A stretch of DNA of 64,000 bases from Flavobacteriales bacterium UBA3477 (GCA_002378005.1 DFQY01000030.1:62001-126000), one strand, 5' to 3'; counted from the stretch's first letter, positions 24,729 through 34,093 are shown. Numbers and translations are program-made. Notes: generated by a model from the letters alone, not told the origin.

Positions 24729-27700
24729 TTGGAACCGGCGGATTTACTCTCCCATTACCTTGATCACCCGCTCACTTTAGCACTTGAAAACAGTGCCTCA
24801 ACCGACCGTATGGAAGCTATTGGCTACCGCACGGCAGGGAGCTCACATACCGCCATGTTGGCCGCAGCCGCCTATTTAAAAACCGGCAAGACGCAGCTCT
24901 TGATTGCCGAGAACAAGGAGCAGGCTGCCTACCTTCAAAACGATCTAGAAAAGCTGTTGGGTAAAACTCCATGTTACTTCTACCCTGCCTCTTACCGCAG
25001 ACCCTATGAAGTCGAGCAAACCGACAATGCCAATGTGTTGTTGCGCGCTGAAGTGCTCAACCACCTGAGCAGCCGCCGAAAGGCTCCTTTGGTGATCACC
25101 TTCACCGAAGCGTTATTTGAAAAAGTGGTGACCAAAAAAGAATTGGAAACCAATACCCTTAAAGTTCACGTCGGCGAAAACCTCGGCATTGACTTTTTAA
25201 ATGAAACTCTCTTTGAATGCCAGTTCGAGCGTGTAGACTTTGTGACCTCACCTGGTCAGTTCTCCGTTCGCGGCGGCATCGTCGATATATTCTCCTTCAG
25301 CAAGGAGCATCCTTACCGTATCGAATTCTTCGACGAAGAGGTGGAGAGCATTCGTTACTTCGACATAGAAACCCAGCGCACCATCGGTAAAGCCACAAAA
25401 ATGAGCATCGTACCTAACGTGGAGAACAAAAGCTTCCTCGAGGCACGCGCGCCATTCTTGACCTATTTACCTCAGGACACCCAGCTCTGGATCAATACAC
25501 CATCATTAGTGGTGGCAGGATTGGACCGATTAATGGAGCTCGCCCACCAAACCTATACCAACCTCGCAGATACCATCACCCGCGCCACCCCCGAGGAGCT
25601 CTTTATGAGCGGCGATGCCTTCAAACGACTCCTGTTGAATTACACCCGAGTAGAGTACGGCAAAGCGGAATGGGCCAATACCAAGCTCGACAGCACCGCC
25701 CTCCCACAACGCGCCTTCAACAAGGACTTCCATCTCCTCGCGCAAACCCTTATCGACGCCAACGACAGAGACATTGAAACGGTACTGATGTGTGCCAACG
25801 CCAAGCAAGTCAACAGATTCGAAACGATTTTCGAAGACTTGCAATTGGACCCAAAATACCAAACCACTACCATCGCACTGCATGAGGGCTTTGAAGACCC
25901 AGATGCAGGCCTTTACGTGTATACTGACCATCAAATCTTCGACCGTTACCAGCGATTCAATATCAAAAACGGAGCGCAGAAGCGTCAAGCCATCACCCTT
26001 GAACAGCTCAACGCACTCGAGTTTGGCGATTTCGTCACGCATGTGGATCACGGGGTTGGAAAGTTTGGCGGATTGCAAAAAATAGATAATAACGGGACCA
26101 TACAGGAGGCTATCAAACTCTTGTATCGCGACAATGACATCTTGTATGTGAGCATCCACTCGCTCCATAAGATCAGCAAGTACAACGGAAAAGATGGAAC
26201 GGCGCCTGTTTTAAATAAATTGGGCAGCCCGCAATGGCAAAACCTCAAGAAGAAAACTAAGGCCCGCGTCAAGCAGATTGCCTTTGACCTCATACAGCTC
26301 TACGCCAAGCGCCGTGAAGCCGTCGGATTCCAATGCGCACCAGACGGCTATTTGCAGCACGAACTCGAAGCTAGCTTCTTGTATGAGGACACTCCGGACC
26401 AATTAACCGCGACAGAAGCCGTAAAAAAAGATATGGAGGGCACCATTCCTATGGATCGCCTGATCTGTGGGGATGTAGGCTTCGGCAAAACGGAAATAGC
26501 TATTCGCGCCGCTTTCAAGGCCGTTGCCAACGGTAAACAGGTGGCCATCCTAGTCCCTACCACCGTACTCGCCTTTCAACACTTCAAAACCTTCAGCAAG
26601 CGCCTCGAAGGATTCCCGGTCACGGTAGATTACATCAACAGATTCCGCACAACCAAGCAACAGCGAGATACCCTCGCCGGTTTGAAATCTGGAAAGATTG
26701 ATATCGTCATCGGGACACACAAACTCGTCAGTACTCAAGTGGAGTACAAAGACCTCGGCCTACTCATTATCGATGAAGAACAGAAGTTCGGCGTGGCCGT
26801 CAAGGACAAGATCAAAACGCTAAAAGTAAACATCGATACCCTCACGCTCACCGCAACCCCCATCCCGAGAACACTACAATTCTCACTGATGGCAGCACGT
26901 GACCTGAGCGTTATGACTACCCCTCCACCTAACCGTCAGCCCATCGAAACGGAAATCATTGGATTTAACGAGGAGACCATCCGCGATACCATCAGTTATG
27001 AGATTCAGCGTGGGGGCCAAGTCTTTTTCATCAACACCCGAATTAGCAATATCCAAGAGGTTGCCGCTATGGTACAACGACTTGTGCCGGATGCGCAAAT
27101 CGCCATAGGCCACGGCCAGATGGACGGAAAGAAACTTGAGAAAGTTATGCTGGACTTTATGGACGGTAAATTCGATGTCCTCGTGGCCACTTCTATCATA
27201 GAAAGCGGACTCGATGTGCCCAACGCCAATACCATCATCATTAACAACGCCAATCATTTCGGAATGTCAGATCTCCACCAAATGCGTGGGCGTGTGGGCC
27301 GTTCCAACAAGAAAGCGTTCTGTAAACTCATCAGCCCGCCGCTGCACTCCTTGACCGACGAGGCGCGCAAGCGACTTCAGGCCCTCGAGCAATTCACTGA
27401 CCTGGGGAGCGGTTTCAAGATTGCCATGAAGGACCTTGAAATCCGTGGTGCGGGTGATCTTCTCGGTGGGGAACAAAGTGGATTCATCTCCGAGATGGGC
27501 TTCGATACGTATCAAAAGATTTTAGCGGAGGCCGTAAAAGAATTGAAGGAGAACGAATTCAAAGAACTATACGACAACCCGGATAAAAACAAAGGATCGG
27601 ACTTTGTGGACGAGGTGCAGATCGATACTGATATGGCCATACACATACCGGACAACTACGTCAATAATATTGAGGAAAGACTCAAGCTATACCAGCGCCT

Positions 27701-28079
27701 AGGTGCTATAGAAAACGAGGAAGAGTTGCAGTTCTTCGAGTTAGAACTAGAGGATAGATTTGGGGCGCTGCCTCGCCAGGTGAAGGACCTATTGTATTCA
27801 GTCCGCATTAAATGGCTCGCAAAGCACATCGGATTTGCCAAACTTATTATCAAGATGGGCAAGCTGATCGGTCATTTTGCTGCGGAGAACAACAGCGAAT
27901 ACTACCAACTGCCTATTTTCTCAGCCGTCCTAGCCTACTTACAACGCAACCCGCGAAAGGTGCAGGTCAAGCAAAAAGCAGAAAAACTTAACTTCGTTGC
28001 ACAGAACATTAGCAGCCTTGAGGACGTTCATCATATGCTCAGTAGCATCGTGAACACGGAAAAAACAGCGGAGGCATGA
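24729..28079 (+). CDS. mfd: Transcription-repair coupling factor
   Basis: Mfd removes RNA polymerase stalled at DNA damage and recruits UvrA. The 1116 residues show a UvrB-like N-terminal region, an RNA-polymerase-interaction domain at about 460-540 and Walker A GDVGFGKT (581-588). DEEQ follows at 682-685, then a helicase C domain with GRVGRSNKKAFC, and a C-terminal TRCF domain. The start is unusual: the only codons before the first ATG (24810) that keep the conserved N-terminus (LLSHYLDHPLTLALENS) are TTG at 24729 and its neighbours. A TTG start just 3 bases after fbp is therefore assigned. Confidence 0.95.
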   Translation: MEPADLLSHYLDHPLTLALENSASTDRMEAIGYRTAGSSHTAMLAAAAYLKTGKTQLLIAENKEQAAYLQNDLEKLLGKTPCYFYPASYRRPYEVEQTDNANVLLRAEVLNHLSSRRKAPLVITFTEALFEKVVTKKELETNTLKVHVGENLGIDFLNETLFECQFERVDFVTSPGQFSVRGGIVDIFSFSKEHPYRIEFFDEEVESIRYFDIETQRTIGKATKMSIVPNVENKSFLEARAPFLTYLPQDTQLWINTPSLVVAGLDRLMELAHQTYTNLADTITRATPEELFMSGDAFKRLLLNYTRVEYGKAEWANTKLDSTALPQRAFNKDFHLLAQTLIDANDRDIETVLMCANAKQVNRFETIFEDLQLDPKYQTTTIALHEGFEDPDAGLYVYTDHQIFDRYQRFNIKNGAQKRQAITLEQLNALEFGDFVTHVDHGVGKFGGLQKIDNNGTIQEAIKLLYRDNDILYVSIHSLHKISKYNGKDGTAPVLNKLGSPQWQNLKKKTKARVKQIAFDLIQLYAKRREAVGFQCAPDGYLQHELEASFLYEDTPDQLTATEAVKKDMEGTIPMDRLICGDVGFGKTEIAIRAAFKAVANGKQVAILVPTTVLAFQHFKTFSKRLEGFPVTVDYINRFRTTKQQRDTLAGLKSGKIDIVIGTHKLVSTQVEYKDLGLLIIDEEQKFGVAVKDKIKTLKVNIDTLTLTATPIPRTLQFSLMAARDLSVMTTPPPNRQPIETEIIGFNEETIRDTISYEIQRGGQVFFINTRISNIQEVAAMVQRLVPDAQIAIGHGQMDGKKLEKVMLDFMDGKFDVLVATSIIESGLDVPNANTIIINNANHFGMSDLHQMRGRVGRSNKKAFCKLISPPLHSLTDEARKRLQALEQFTDLGSGFKIAMKDLEIRGAGDLLGGEQSGFISEMGFDTYQKILAEAVKELKENEFKELYDNPDKNKGSDFVDEVQIDTDMAIHIPDNYVNNIEERLKLYQRLGAIENEEELQFFELELEDRFGALPRQVKDLLYSVRIKWLAKHIGFAKLIIKMGKLIGHFAAENNSEYYQLPIFSAVLAYLQRNPRKVQVKQKAEKLNFVAQNISSLEDVHHMLSSIVNTEKTAEA

Positions 28080-28705
28080 CCACAGCGCAGTATATAGAGA
28101 AACGTTTGGGAGAATTGGCCCAGCATAAACAAAATTTTGAACGCCTGTTTTACTTCTTGGAGGAAGAGGAATTATTCTTCATCCCCGAAGGCGAGCAGTG
28201 GTCGGCAATCGAATGCATCGAACACATCAACAATGTGAATGAGGCGTATTTAACCCAATTAACCAAAGTTTGTCAACTCGACCAAGCCTCTCAAAGCAAA
28301 GATCTCCCACTAAGCTGGTTTCAACGCAAAGCCTACCAATGGATGTCGCCCTTGAGCACACCTGGAGCCACCAAGGTTCCTGCTCCAAAGGCCCTTCTAC
28401 CACGTCGCATGCGCGATCCCAAACTAAAGATCAGCGCCCAAAAGGTCATGGAGAACTTCATTTCAGACCTCAGCCAGATCGAAAGACTCCTGCGCATCAT
28501 CCCCGAGAGTCCGGAGCTGCGCAATACTAAAGTCATTAGTGCACTGCCTCCCATTCGCATCAAATCCTTGACCGCACTCCAACTCATCGTTCCACACATA
28601 GGTCGTCATCTAGAACAGGCTGAACGAATTTTAAAAGGGGAACAATTATTCAAGGAATCTCAACAAAACAATCCCGACCTCATTTATCCAACCAAGGATG
28701 CATAA
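28076..28705 (+). CDS. DinB-like four-helix protein
   Basis: The 209-residue protein resembles the DinB/YfiT superfamily of metal-binding four-helix bundles. An early WSAIECIEHINNVNEAYL motif gives one His ligand (H50), and a late PHIGRHLEQAERI gives two more His with the usual H-x3-H spacing. Some relatives are thiol-dependent S-transferases; the activity here is unknown. The ATG overlaps the mfd stop (ATGA), so it is coupled to a DNA-repair gene, which may be incidental. A strong bidirectional terminator follows. Confidence 0.78.
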   Translation: MTTAQYIEKRLGELAQHKQNFERLFYFLEEEELFFIPEGEQWSAIECIEHINNVNEAYLTQLTKVCQLDQASQSKDLPLSWFQRKAYQWMSPLSTPGATKVPAPKALLPRRMRDPKLKISAQKVMENFISDLSQIERLLRIIPESPELRNTKVISALPPIRIKSLTALQLIVPHIGRHLEQAERILKGEQLFKESQQNNPDLIYPTKDA

Positions 28706-28742
28706 AAAAACCCCGAGCCTCTGCGAGGCTCGGGGTTTTTTT
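28704..28742. terminator. Bidirectional intrinsic terminator
   Basis: An 11-base-pair perfect stem (CCCCGAGCCTC/GAGGCTCGGGG, 3-base loop) is flanked by seven A residues on the left and seven T residues on the right. It therefore ends the mfd-DinB unit on the plus strand and the PorP/SprF unit on the minus strand. Confidence 0.95.
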
Positions 28743-28758
28743 ATGCACGTCTATCAGA

Positions 28759-30135
28759 TTATTTGACAACCTTTATCCAAAGATTTCCATTATACTGTCC
28801 ATTAAATTTAGTCAACTGTGCTTTATGAGCTGAATCATAATCAGGGAACTTCAAAATAAATACATAATACATCATGTTATTTTGATCCTGGAAAATATCA
28901 ACAGCAATTCCATCTGCCAATAATTTACTTTCCAATTTATGGGCATTTTCTTCTTGACCATAAACACCAGCTGTAACGTAGTATCCCGGTGAACCTGGTT
29001 TGACTTTTCCGGCGTATTGATCAGCCGCATATCCTTTAATACGACTATTAATTTCCGCCTTAGCCTCATCTAACTGACTTTGTAATTCGGCTTTTTCTTG
29101 TTCAAATAGTTCATTTTGCTTTGACGACACCTCGTCATTGAACTCGTCCAAGCGATCATTTAACAAATCTTCGAGTTCTTCTGATGAGCGACGCTGACGA
29201 TCCTTGAGCTTTTTGATTTCGTTTTCGAGTCGTTTATCTTTTTTACTTTCTCCAAAGGTATAACGCAACATGAATTCATGAGAGTTACCCAAGGCGAAAC
29301 CATAGGTGTTCAATGAGAAGTCATAGGCATAACCCAAGGTGATATTCTCTGTCAAGTGCAAACCTGTATTTGCCGTAACCGCATAAGAAGAACGAAATGC
29401 AGCACCTACATAGAAGTACTCCTTGTGATTGAACATCAAACCTGCATCCACCTGAGGAATGGTCACCTCGTTAGCACGTACGGTGATGAATGGGCTCAAG
29501 GTCATCAAACCTTTTTGCAGATTAACATCGTATTGCGTGTTCACTACATAATGACGCATGTAGTGGTATTGCATAGGACCTAGGTAGTTATCAGAGAAAT
29601 CTACTTTAGGCGCCAACAAGTTTGGTACGGCAGCACCGAAGCTGAAATCCCCAAACTGAAGGTTGAATCCAAAGTTGAGGTCAAATTTCCCTGTGTTCAA
29701 AGCACTGAAAAGTACAGGGTCTAACTCGTCCGGTACACGAATACCAGCCACATTGATGTTGTTGTTTACATAACCGGCTCCCAAACCAAGGCTGAGACTG
29801 TTGCGATCTGTGAATTTCACATGCCATGCATAAGACCCATAAAATCCTGAACGTGCCACGATATCCGTTTGGTCATTGAAGGCATAACCACTGTATCCAA
29901 ATTTCAGATCATCACGGTTTCCGTTGAAGGCCATGAATTGGGTTTCAGGAGCGCCCTGAATATCTGTCCACTGGCGACGGTTCAATACCGAGATTTCTGT
30001 CTTACCCTCAATACCGCTATACGCAGGATTGAAGAGGTAGGCCGTATTCAAATAGTTTGAAATAAGTGGGAGTTGCTGCGCTTGTGCTGTCCAACTACCC
30101 AATACTACTGCGCTAAGTACAAATAACTTTTTCAT
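28759..30135 (-). CDS. PorP/SprF-family membrane protein fused to a SPOR domain
   Basis: The 458-residue protein begins with a signal peptide (cleavage near residue 20, AQAQ|QLPL). It continues with the PorP/SprF barrel (about 21-294): QLPLISNYLNTAYLFNPAYSG, RRQWTDIQGAPETQ and the closing FMLRYTF are typical. PorP/SprF proteins support secretion or surface attachment of type B T9SS cargo. Family members normally end near residue 300. Here a charged coiled coil (about 297-367) and a C-terminal SPOR domain (about 383-458, GYYVTAGVYGQEENAHKLESKL) are added. SPOR domains bind peptidoglycan. It lies 2 bases downstream of a type B cargo gene, its probable partner. Confidence 0.88.
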   Translation of the reverse strand: MKKLFVLSAVVLGSWTAQAQQLPLISNYLNTAYLFNPAYSGIEGKTEISVLNRRQWTDIQGAPETQFMAFNGNRDDLKFGYSGYAFNDQTDIVARSGFYGSYAWHVKFTDRNSLSLGLGAGYVNNNINVAGIRVPDELDPVLFSALNTGKFDLNFGFNLQFGDFSFGAAVPNLLAPKVDFSDNYLGPMQYHYMRHYVVNTQYDVNLQKGLMTLSPFITVRANEVTIPQVDAGLMFNHKEYFYVGAAFRSSYAVTANTGLHLTENITLGYAYDFSLNTYGFALGNSHEFMLRYTFGESKKDKRLENEIKKLKDRQRRSSEELEDLLNDRLDEFNDEVSSKQNELFEQEKAELQSQLDEAKAEINSRIKGYAADQYAGKVKPGSPGYYVTAGVYGQEENAHKLESKLLADGIAVDIFQDQNNMMYYVFILKFPDYDSAHKAQLTKFNGQYNGNLWIKVVK

Positions 30136-30137
30136 GA

Positions 30138-32138
30138 TTAGATGTTGTTTAAGACAGTCACTGCCGATTTAACTCTGATTTCATTGTTGTGGGTCAACAC
30201 GAAGTAGTACGTCCCATCTTCGAGCTTCGCCCCACCATCAGTGGTTCCGCCCCAAGCGTTGTTATATACTTCTTGGTTGTACACCGGTGTTCCCCAGCGA
30301 GTGTATACCGTGAACTCACATGGATCACCATTGGTAATACCGCTTAGGTCTAGTACATCGTTCAAACCGTCTCCATTCGGAGTAATGACGTTTTGAATGT
30401 TACCGTATGTATTCGCATAGATCACGGTAGAATCCTGCTCCTTCACGAACACCTGAACACTTGCCGTATCTGTACAACCGTTTATATCCTCCACTTGGAT
30501 GTAGTAGGTAGTGGTATCCGCCGTTGGCAAGGCCAAGGTAGAGGCACCGTGCTGATTGCTAAAGGTCGATGGCGCATCTGCAAACCAGTAGAATGATGTT
30601 CCTCCGGTAGCAGAAAGCGTAGTATTATCTCCAGGACTTATGATCTGCGGAGAGGCCGTAGCGGTGGCAACCACCGCGTAATTGTAAATGTCCAAAGTAT
30701 CGTACGTTTTACACCCATTGATTCCTGAGGCTGCAATAATATATTGTCCAGGAGACGAAAGGAAATTTTGTTTTCCTACCCAAAGTCCACCATTCCAAGC
30801 AAAAGATAAACCATTGCTTACAAGACTGACTAAAACGCTATCATATACACAAATACCCAAGGAATCCCCCGGCATAATTGCTAAGGTTGGGAAGTTTACA
30901 AATTCAATGGTGGTTTCATTTGTAATAAATGAACACGATTCATTAACAATACTCAATCTATAATCCGCCGTATCAGCAACTATAGAAGTATCGACCAATA
31001 ACCAAGGCATAGTATCGTTAGGTAAATTCTGCCAGTTACCAGAACCCGACGGATAGGCCACTTGCCATTGATATTCCCAAGTACTGTAAAGAACCGTATC
31101 CTGAGCCATAAGCATTACTGAATCCGTCAAACACAAAGTGGTGGAAGGAAAGTTTTGATAAGACCACATGCCCACATCAACCGTAGTTGATGGGATGGTG
31201 TCCACAAAAACGTGGAATACATCCGAGGTGTCTGTACAACCGCCTGGATCTGAGGTAACCATTAAGTACCAAGTTCCTGTTGTGTCCACATCAATTGTCG
31301 GCAATGTATCTCCCAATAAAGGATACATCACTGGTTGCCCAAAAATGTTGACGCTATCGTCTTTCAACCATTGGTACTTGTAACCTGTAATCCCTGGTGA
31401 AGGGAATCCAAAATGCTCCAAAGTAGCAATTGTACCTTCACACATTTGAATACTATCGATTCCAATATAGTTGATACCTGCCCCGCCGTTAGCGAAAACT
31501 TCAGCGCCCGGTGAATAGGTATTGGCGATAGTATCATTAGATGTGGCATCACATAGGTTTGAACTGACTTCGATGGCATATACATCACTGGCAATAACTA
31601 AAAGGGAGTCGTCAGTTTCACCCATCATTGGCGCACCACCTTGTAACCACTGGTAGGTGTAGCTCTGTCCAGCCGGAGGAGCGTTCGCCACTAAAATCGC
31701 TGTATCGCCTTCACAAAAAGTGATTACCCCATTTTTATCGAACCAGTTGTAGGCCTCGATACCGGTATTTGGGTTAGCACCGATGATGACGTTAGAAATG
31801 GTATCAGATATGCGAACTGGATTTGAACTCACCAAACGGAAGCTATACACGCCTTGTGTGGTGTTATCAGGAACTAAAACGTCAATGTCGTTGCTGGTAC
31901 TTACACCGTAGGCCAAGAGCGGAGAAACGCTCACGAAGTTACCGGCAAAGGCACCGCTAGAATTACTCATCTCCACCGAGAAGGTATTCCCAACGTTGTA
32001 CGGTGAGGCAATATCAAACGAAAATACGATGGTATCTCCTTGACAAGCCTGAAGGCTCAGTGAAGCATTCGCTGTACTTTGACCGAATGAACTCGCGGCA
32101 AAGAGTAACGAAGCAAATGAGAGTAAAAATTTTCTCAT
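30138..32138 (-). CDS. Type IX-secreted protein with type B C-terminal sorting domain
   Basis: The 666-residue protein has a signal peptide (cleavage near FGQ|STANA). Several Ig/PKD-like beta domains follow, with repeated Cys pairs and C-x-D-T patterns, in the style of Bacteroidota adhesins. The last ~90 residues form a gliding-motility-associated (CHU_C, type B) sorting domain: NVITPNGDGLNDVLDL, CEFTVYTRWGTPVYN, then W-G-G and DGTYYFVLTHN. It should be exported by Sec, then by the T9SS, to the cell surface. It is the first gene of a two-gene unit with the PorP/SprF-SPOR protein, mirroring the sprB-sprF logic. The ligand is unknown. Confidence 0.88.
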   Translation of the reverse strand: MRKFLLSFASLLFAASSFGQSTANASLSLQACQGDTIVFSFDIASPYNVGNTFSVEMSNSSGAFAGNFVSVSPLLAYGVSTSNDIDVLVPDNTTQGVYSFRLVSSNPVRISDTISNVIIGANPNTGIEAYNWFDKNGVITFCEGDTAILVANAPPAGQSYTYQWLQGGAPMMGETDDSLLVIASDVYAIEVSSNLCDATSNDTIANTYSPGAEVFANGGAGINYIGIDSIQMCEGTIATLEHFGFPSPGITGYKYQWLKDDSVNIFGQPVMYPLLGDTLPTIDVDTTGTWYLMVTSDPGGCTDTSDVFHVFVDTIPSTTVDVGMWSYQNFPSTTLCLTDSVMLMAQDTVLYSTWEYQWQVAYPSGSGNWQNLPNDTMPWLLVDTSIVADTADYRLSIVNESCSFITNETTIEFVNFPTLAIMPGDSLGICVYDSVLVSLVSNGLSFAWNGGLWVGKQNFLSSPGQYIIAASGINGCKTYDTLDIYNYAVVATATASPQIISPGDNTTLSATGGTSFYWFADAPSTFSNQHGASTLALPTADTTTYYIQVEDINGCTDTASVQVFVKEQDSTVIYANTYGNIQNVITPNGDGLNDVLDLSGITNGDPCEFTVYTRWGTPVYNQEVYNNAWGGTTDGGAKLEDGTYYFVLTHNNEIRVKSAVTVLNNI

Positions 32139-32263
32139 GATAGTCTTTTGGGTTAAACGATAGTGCGCTTTTATGGCGCATTGTTGCTAATTTCGCCAAA
32201 GCACAGCAATTACCGTGCTACGATTACTAATTAAAACAAGGATTCTATCAACAATAGTCCCAT

Positions 32264-32722
32264 ATGACACAAAATCAAGCCCAAAGTCTGCTCAAGAAGC
32301 TCCAAGCCCTAGATCATTTGACCGGAAAAGTGCTTCAGGAAGCGGTGGTTCAGCTATTGGACCAGCAGGTGGAATATTACAACTGGACGGGATTTTATTT
32401 CATGAACGATGAAGAGCAGCAGCTGGAAATAGGACCTTATGTTGGAGCGTATACTGACCATACAGTCATCCCCTATGGACGCGGCATATGTGGTCAAGTT
32501 GCCGTGAGCGGCAAAAGCTTCGAAGTCCCGGATGTGCATGCGCAAGACAACTATTTAGCCTGTAGTCTTGAAACCAAGAGCGAAATCGTAGTGCCTATGT
32601 ACAAGGATGAGATTTTGGTGGGCCAATTAGATATTGATTCACACAAGCTCGATCCCTTTACGGCGGAGGACCACGACGTATTGAATAGGGTTGTGGAGTT
32701 TGTGGCGGCTAGGCTCTATTAA
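32264..32722 (+). CDS. GAF-domain protein, free methionine-R-sulfoxide reductase-like
   Basis: The 152-residue single GAF domain closely follows the fRMsr (YebR/MsrC) pattern: YYNWTGFYF, IPYGRGICGQVA, DVHAQDNYLACSLETKSEIVVP and GQLDIDSHKLDPFTAEDHDVL. Two of the three cysteines of that family are present, C76 (GICG) and C100 (LACS, the catalytic position). The place of the third, resolving cysteine (E. coli C84) holds H66. It may still reduce free methionine sulfoxide with one disulfide fewer, or be a sensor. It converges on the permease gene at 32734. Confidence 0.75.
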   Translation: MTQNQAQSLLKKLQALDHLTGKVLQEAVVQLLDQQVEYYNWTGFYFMNDEEQQLEIGPYVGAYTDHTVIPYGRGICGQVAVSGKSFEVPDVHAQDNYLACSLETKSEIVVPMYKDEILVGQLDIDSHKLDPFTAEDHDVLNRVVEFVAARLY

Positions 32723-32733
32723 TCAGCGCCCAT

Positions 32734-33987
32734 TTACGCTTGCAAGCGAATGGCGTCAACCGGGTTTAATCGGGCCGCCATCCAAGCTGGAATCAAGCCT
32801 GAAATCAAACCAATGCCTGCACTCAGTATCAAGCCTAGCACGATGTTTCCTAGGCTTAAAAAGATATCGAAGTCAAAGGCTGCAGCTGCGATGTAAGCTC
32901 CTATCGCAACGAGTATGAGACCAGCAACACCTCCAAGTAGACAAAGCACTACGGACTCCGTCAAGAATTGGCTTAGGATAATAAAATCCTTCGCGCCCAA
33001 AGCTTTTTGAATACCTATTTCATTCGTGCGTTCCCGAACGGAAACGAACATAATGTTGGCGATACCGAAGCCACCAACTAGGATAGAGAACATTCCGATG
33101 ATGGTTCCCATAATACCTAGGGTACCAAATAAGCTGTCGAGTTGATTGGAAATGAGGGAAGGGTCGTTGAGTGCAAAATTGTCGTCGGCACCGGGACGCA
33201 ATCTGCGAATGGATCGCATGATGCCGGTGAGCTCGTCTTTAAATTGGGCCACTGTAATCCCCTCCTTGGCACTGGCCATGATCACATTGCTTTCGTTGCG
33301 ATCGGTGTTGACCACCATACGTACTTTCTTGAAAGGCACCACCACCATCTTATCGTAGCTCTGACCTACCAAGCTTTCGCCGACTTTTTCAAACACCCCA
33401 ATTACCGTGAGCTTTTGACCGCTGATTGTCACGCGTTGACCGATGATTTCCTCACCAGGCAAGAACAAACCTTCCGCAATGGAAGCACCGATAATACATA
33501 TGGGGCGTCCGGCATTCATTTCAGACTCTGTGAAATAGCGCCCTTGGGCCAATTCGAAACTCCAGATCTTATTGTACTCAAACGTTGTTCCGAGCACATC
33601 CACACCAGTAGCATTATTCGCATCTCTCTTGACGGTTGCGCCACCGAGTGAACTGCCAAAAGCTATGTGTTCGGCATATTGACTGCGGCGCTTGAGCAAG
33701 TCCGCTTCATGGCTAAGCGGCACGGGGCGATTCAAATACTTCCACCATGCGAAATCTGCACCACCACCCCATGGCCATTTTTGGACGTAGACGACATTAT
33801 CGCCGAATTGACTAACGCTATCTCTTATGCTCTTTTCAAGACTATCTACAATACTGTAAACCAATATGATAGCAAAGATACCAATGGTGATGCCAAGCAA
33901 GGACAACAACGTGCGCAGCTTGTTCGTAGCCAATGAAATAAAGGCGAAAACGAAGCTCTCTTTTAATAATCTGAAGTAGGTGCGCAC
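32734..33987 (-). CDS. MacB/FtsX-type ABC transporter permease
   Basis: The 417-residue protein has the MacB layout. A first membrane helix (LLSLLGITIGIFAIILVYSIV) is followed by a large periplasmic MacB-PCD domain (about 55-250) and three C-terminal membrane helices with the FtsX signature (VRERTNEIGIQKALGAK). Such permeases work in efflux or lipoprotein release with an ATPase, but no ATPase gene is adjacent. There is no ATG near the N-terminus. A GTG at 33987 is chosen because a promoter element covers the alternative TTG at 34008. Confidence 0.88.
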   Translation of the reverse strand: MRTYFRLLKESFVFAFISLATNKLRTLLSLLGITIGIFAIILVYSIVDSLEKSIRDSVSQFGDNVVYVQKWPWGGGADFAWWKYLNRPVPLSHEADLLKRRSQYAEHIAFGSSLGGATVKRDANNATGVDVLGTTFEYNKIWSFELAQGRYFTESEMNAGRPICIIGASIAEGLFLPGEEIIGQRVTISGQKLTVIGVFEKVGESLVGQSYDKMVVVPFKKVRMVVNTDRNESNVIMASAKEGITVAQFKDELTGIMRSIRRLRPGADDNFALNDPSLISNQLDSLFGTLGIMGTIIGMFSILVGGFGIANIMFVSVRERTNEIGIQKALGAKDFIILSQFLTESVVLCLLGGVAGLILVAIGAYIAAAAFDFDIFLSLGNIVLGLILSAGIGLISGLIPAWMAARLNPVDAIRLQA

Positions 33988-34005
33988 AGGGGTGTGGATT
34001 TCCCT

Positions 34006-34013
34006 CAAAATTA
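34006..34013 (-). promoter_or_regulatory. -7 promoter element for the ABC permease
   Basis: On the minus strand TAATTTTG matches TAnnTTTG and lies 18 bases before the GTG start at 33987. Since it includes the TTG at 34008, that codon is unlikely to be the start. Confidence 0.5.
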
Positions 34014-34048
34014 GCGTATTTCATAGAGATTCTGCGGAGCGAAAACCT

Positions 34049-34056
34049 TACTTTTG
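34049..34056 (+). promoter_or_regulatory. -7 promoter element for purH
   Basis: TACTTTTG matches TAnnTTTG exactly and ends 37 bases before the purH ATG. The divergent permease promoter is about 35 bases away. Confidence 0.6.
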
Positions 34057-34093
34057 CTCTTTCTCAAGTTTTCCACTTAAAACCCTCTGCTTC

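Noticed and set aside
25530..26168. 212-residue open frame antisense to mfd
   Set aside because: It is fully covered by mfd, lacks recognisable motifs and has low-complexity valine-rich composition typical of a shadow frame.
33980..34093. Longer N-terminus for PurH
   Set aside because: The extra 38 residues cross the purH promoter element and do not resemble PurH; the family N-terminus starts exactly at 34094.
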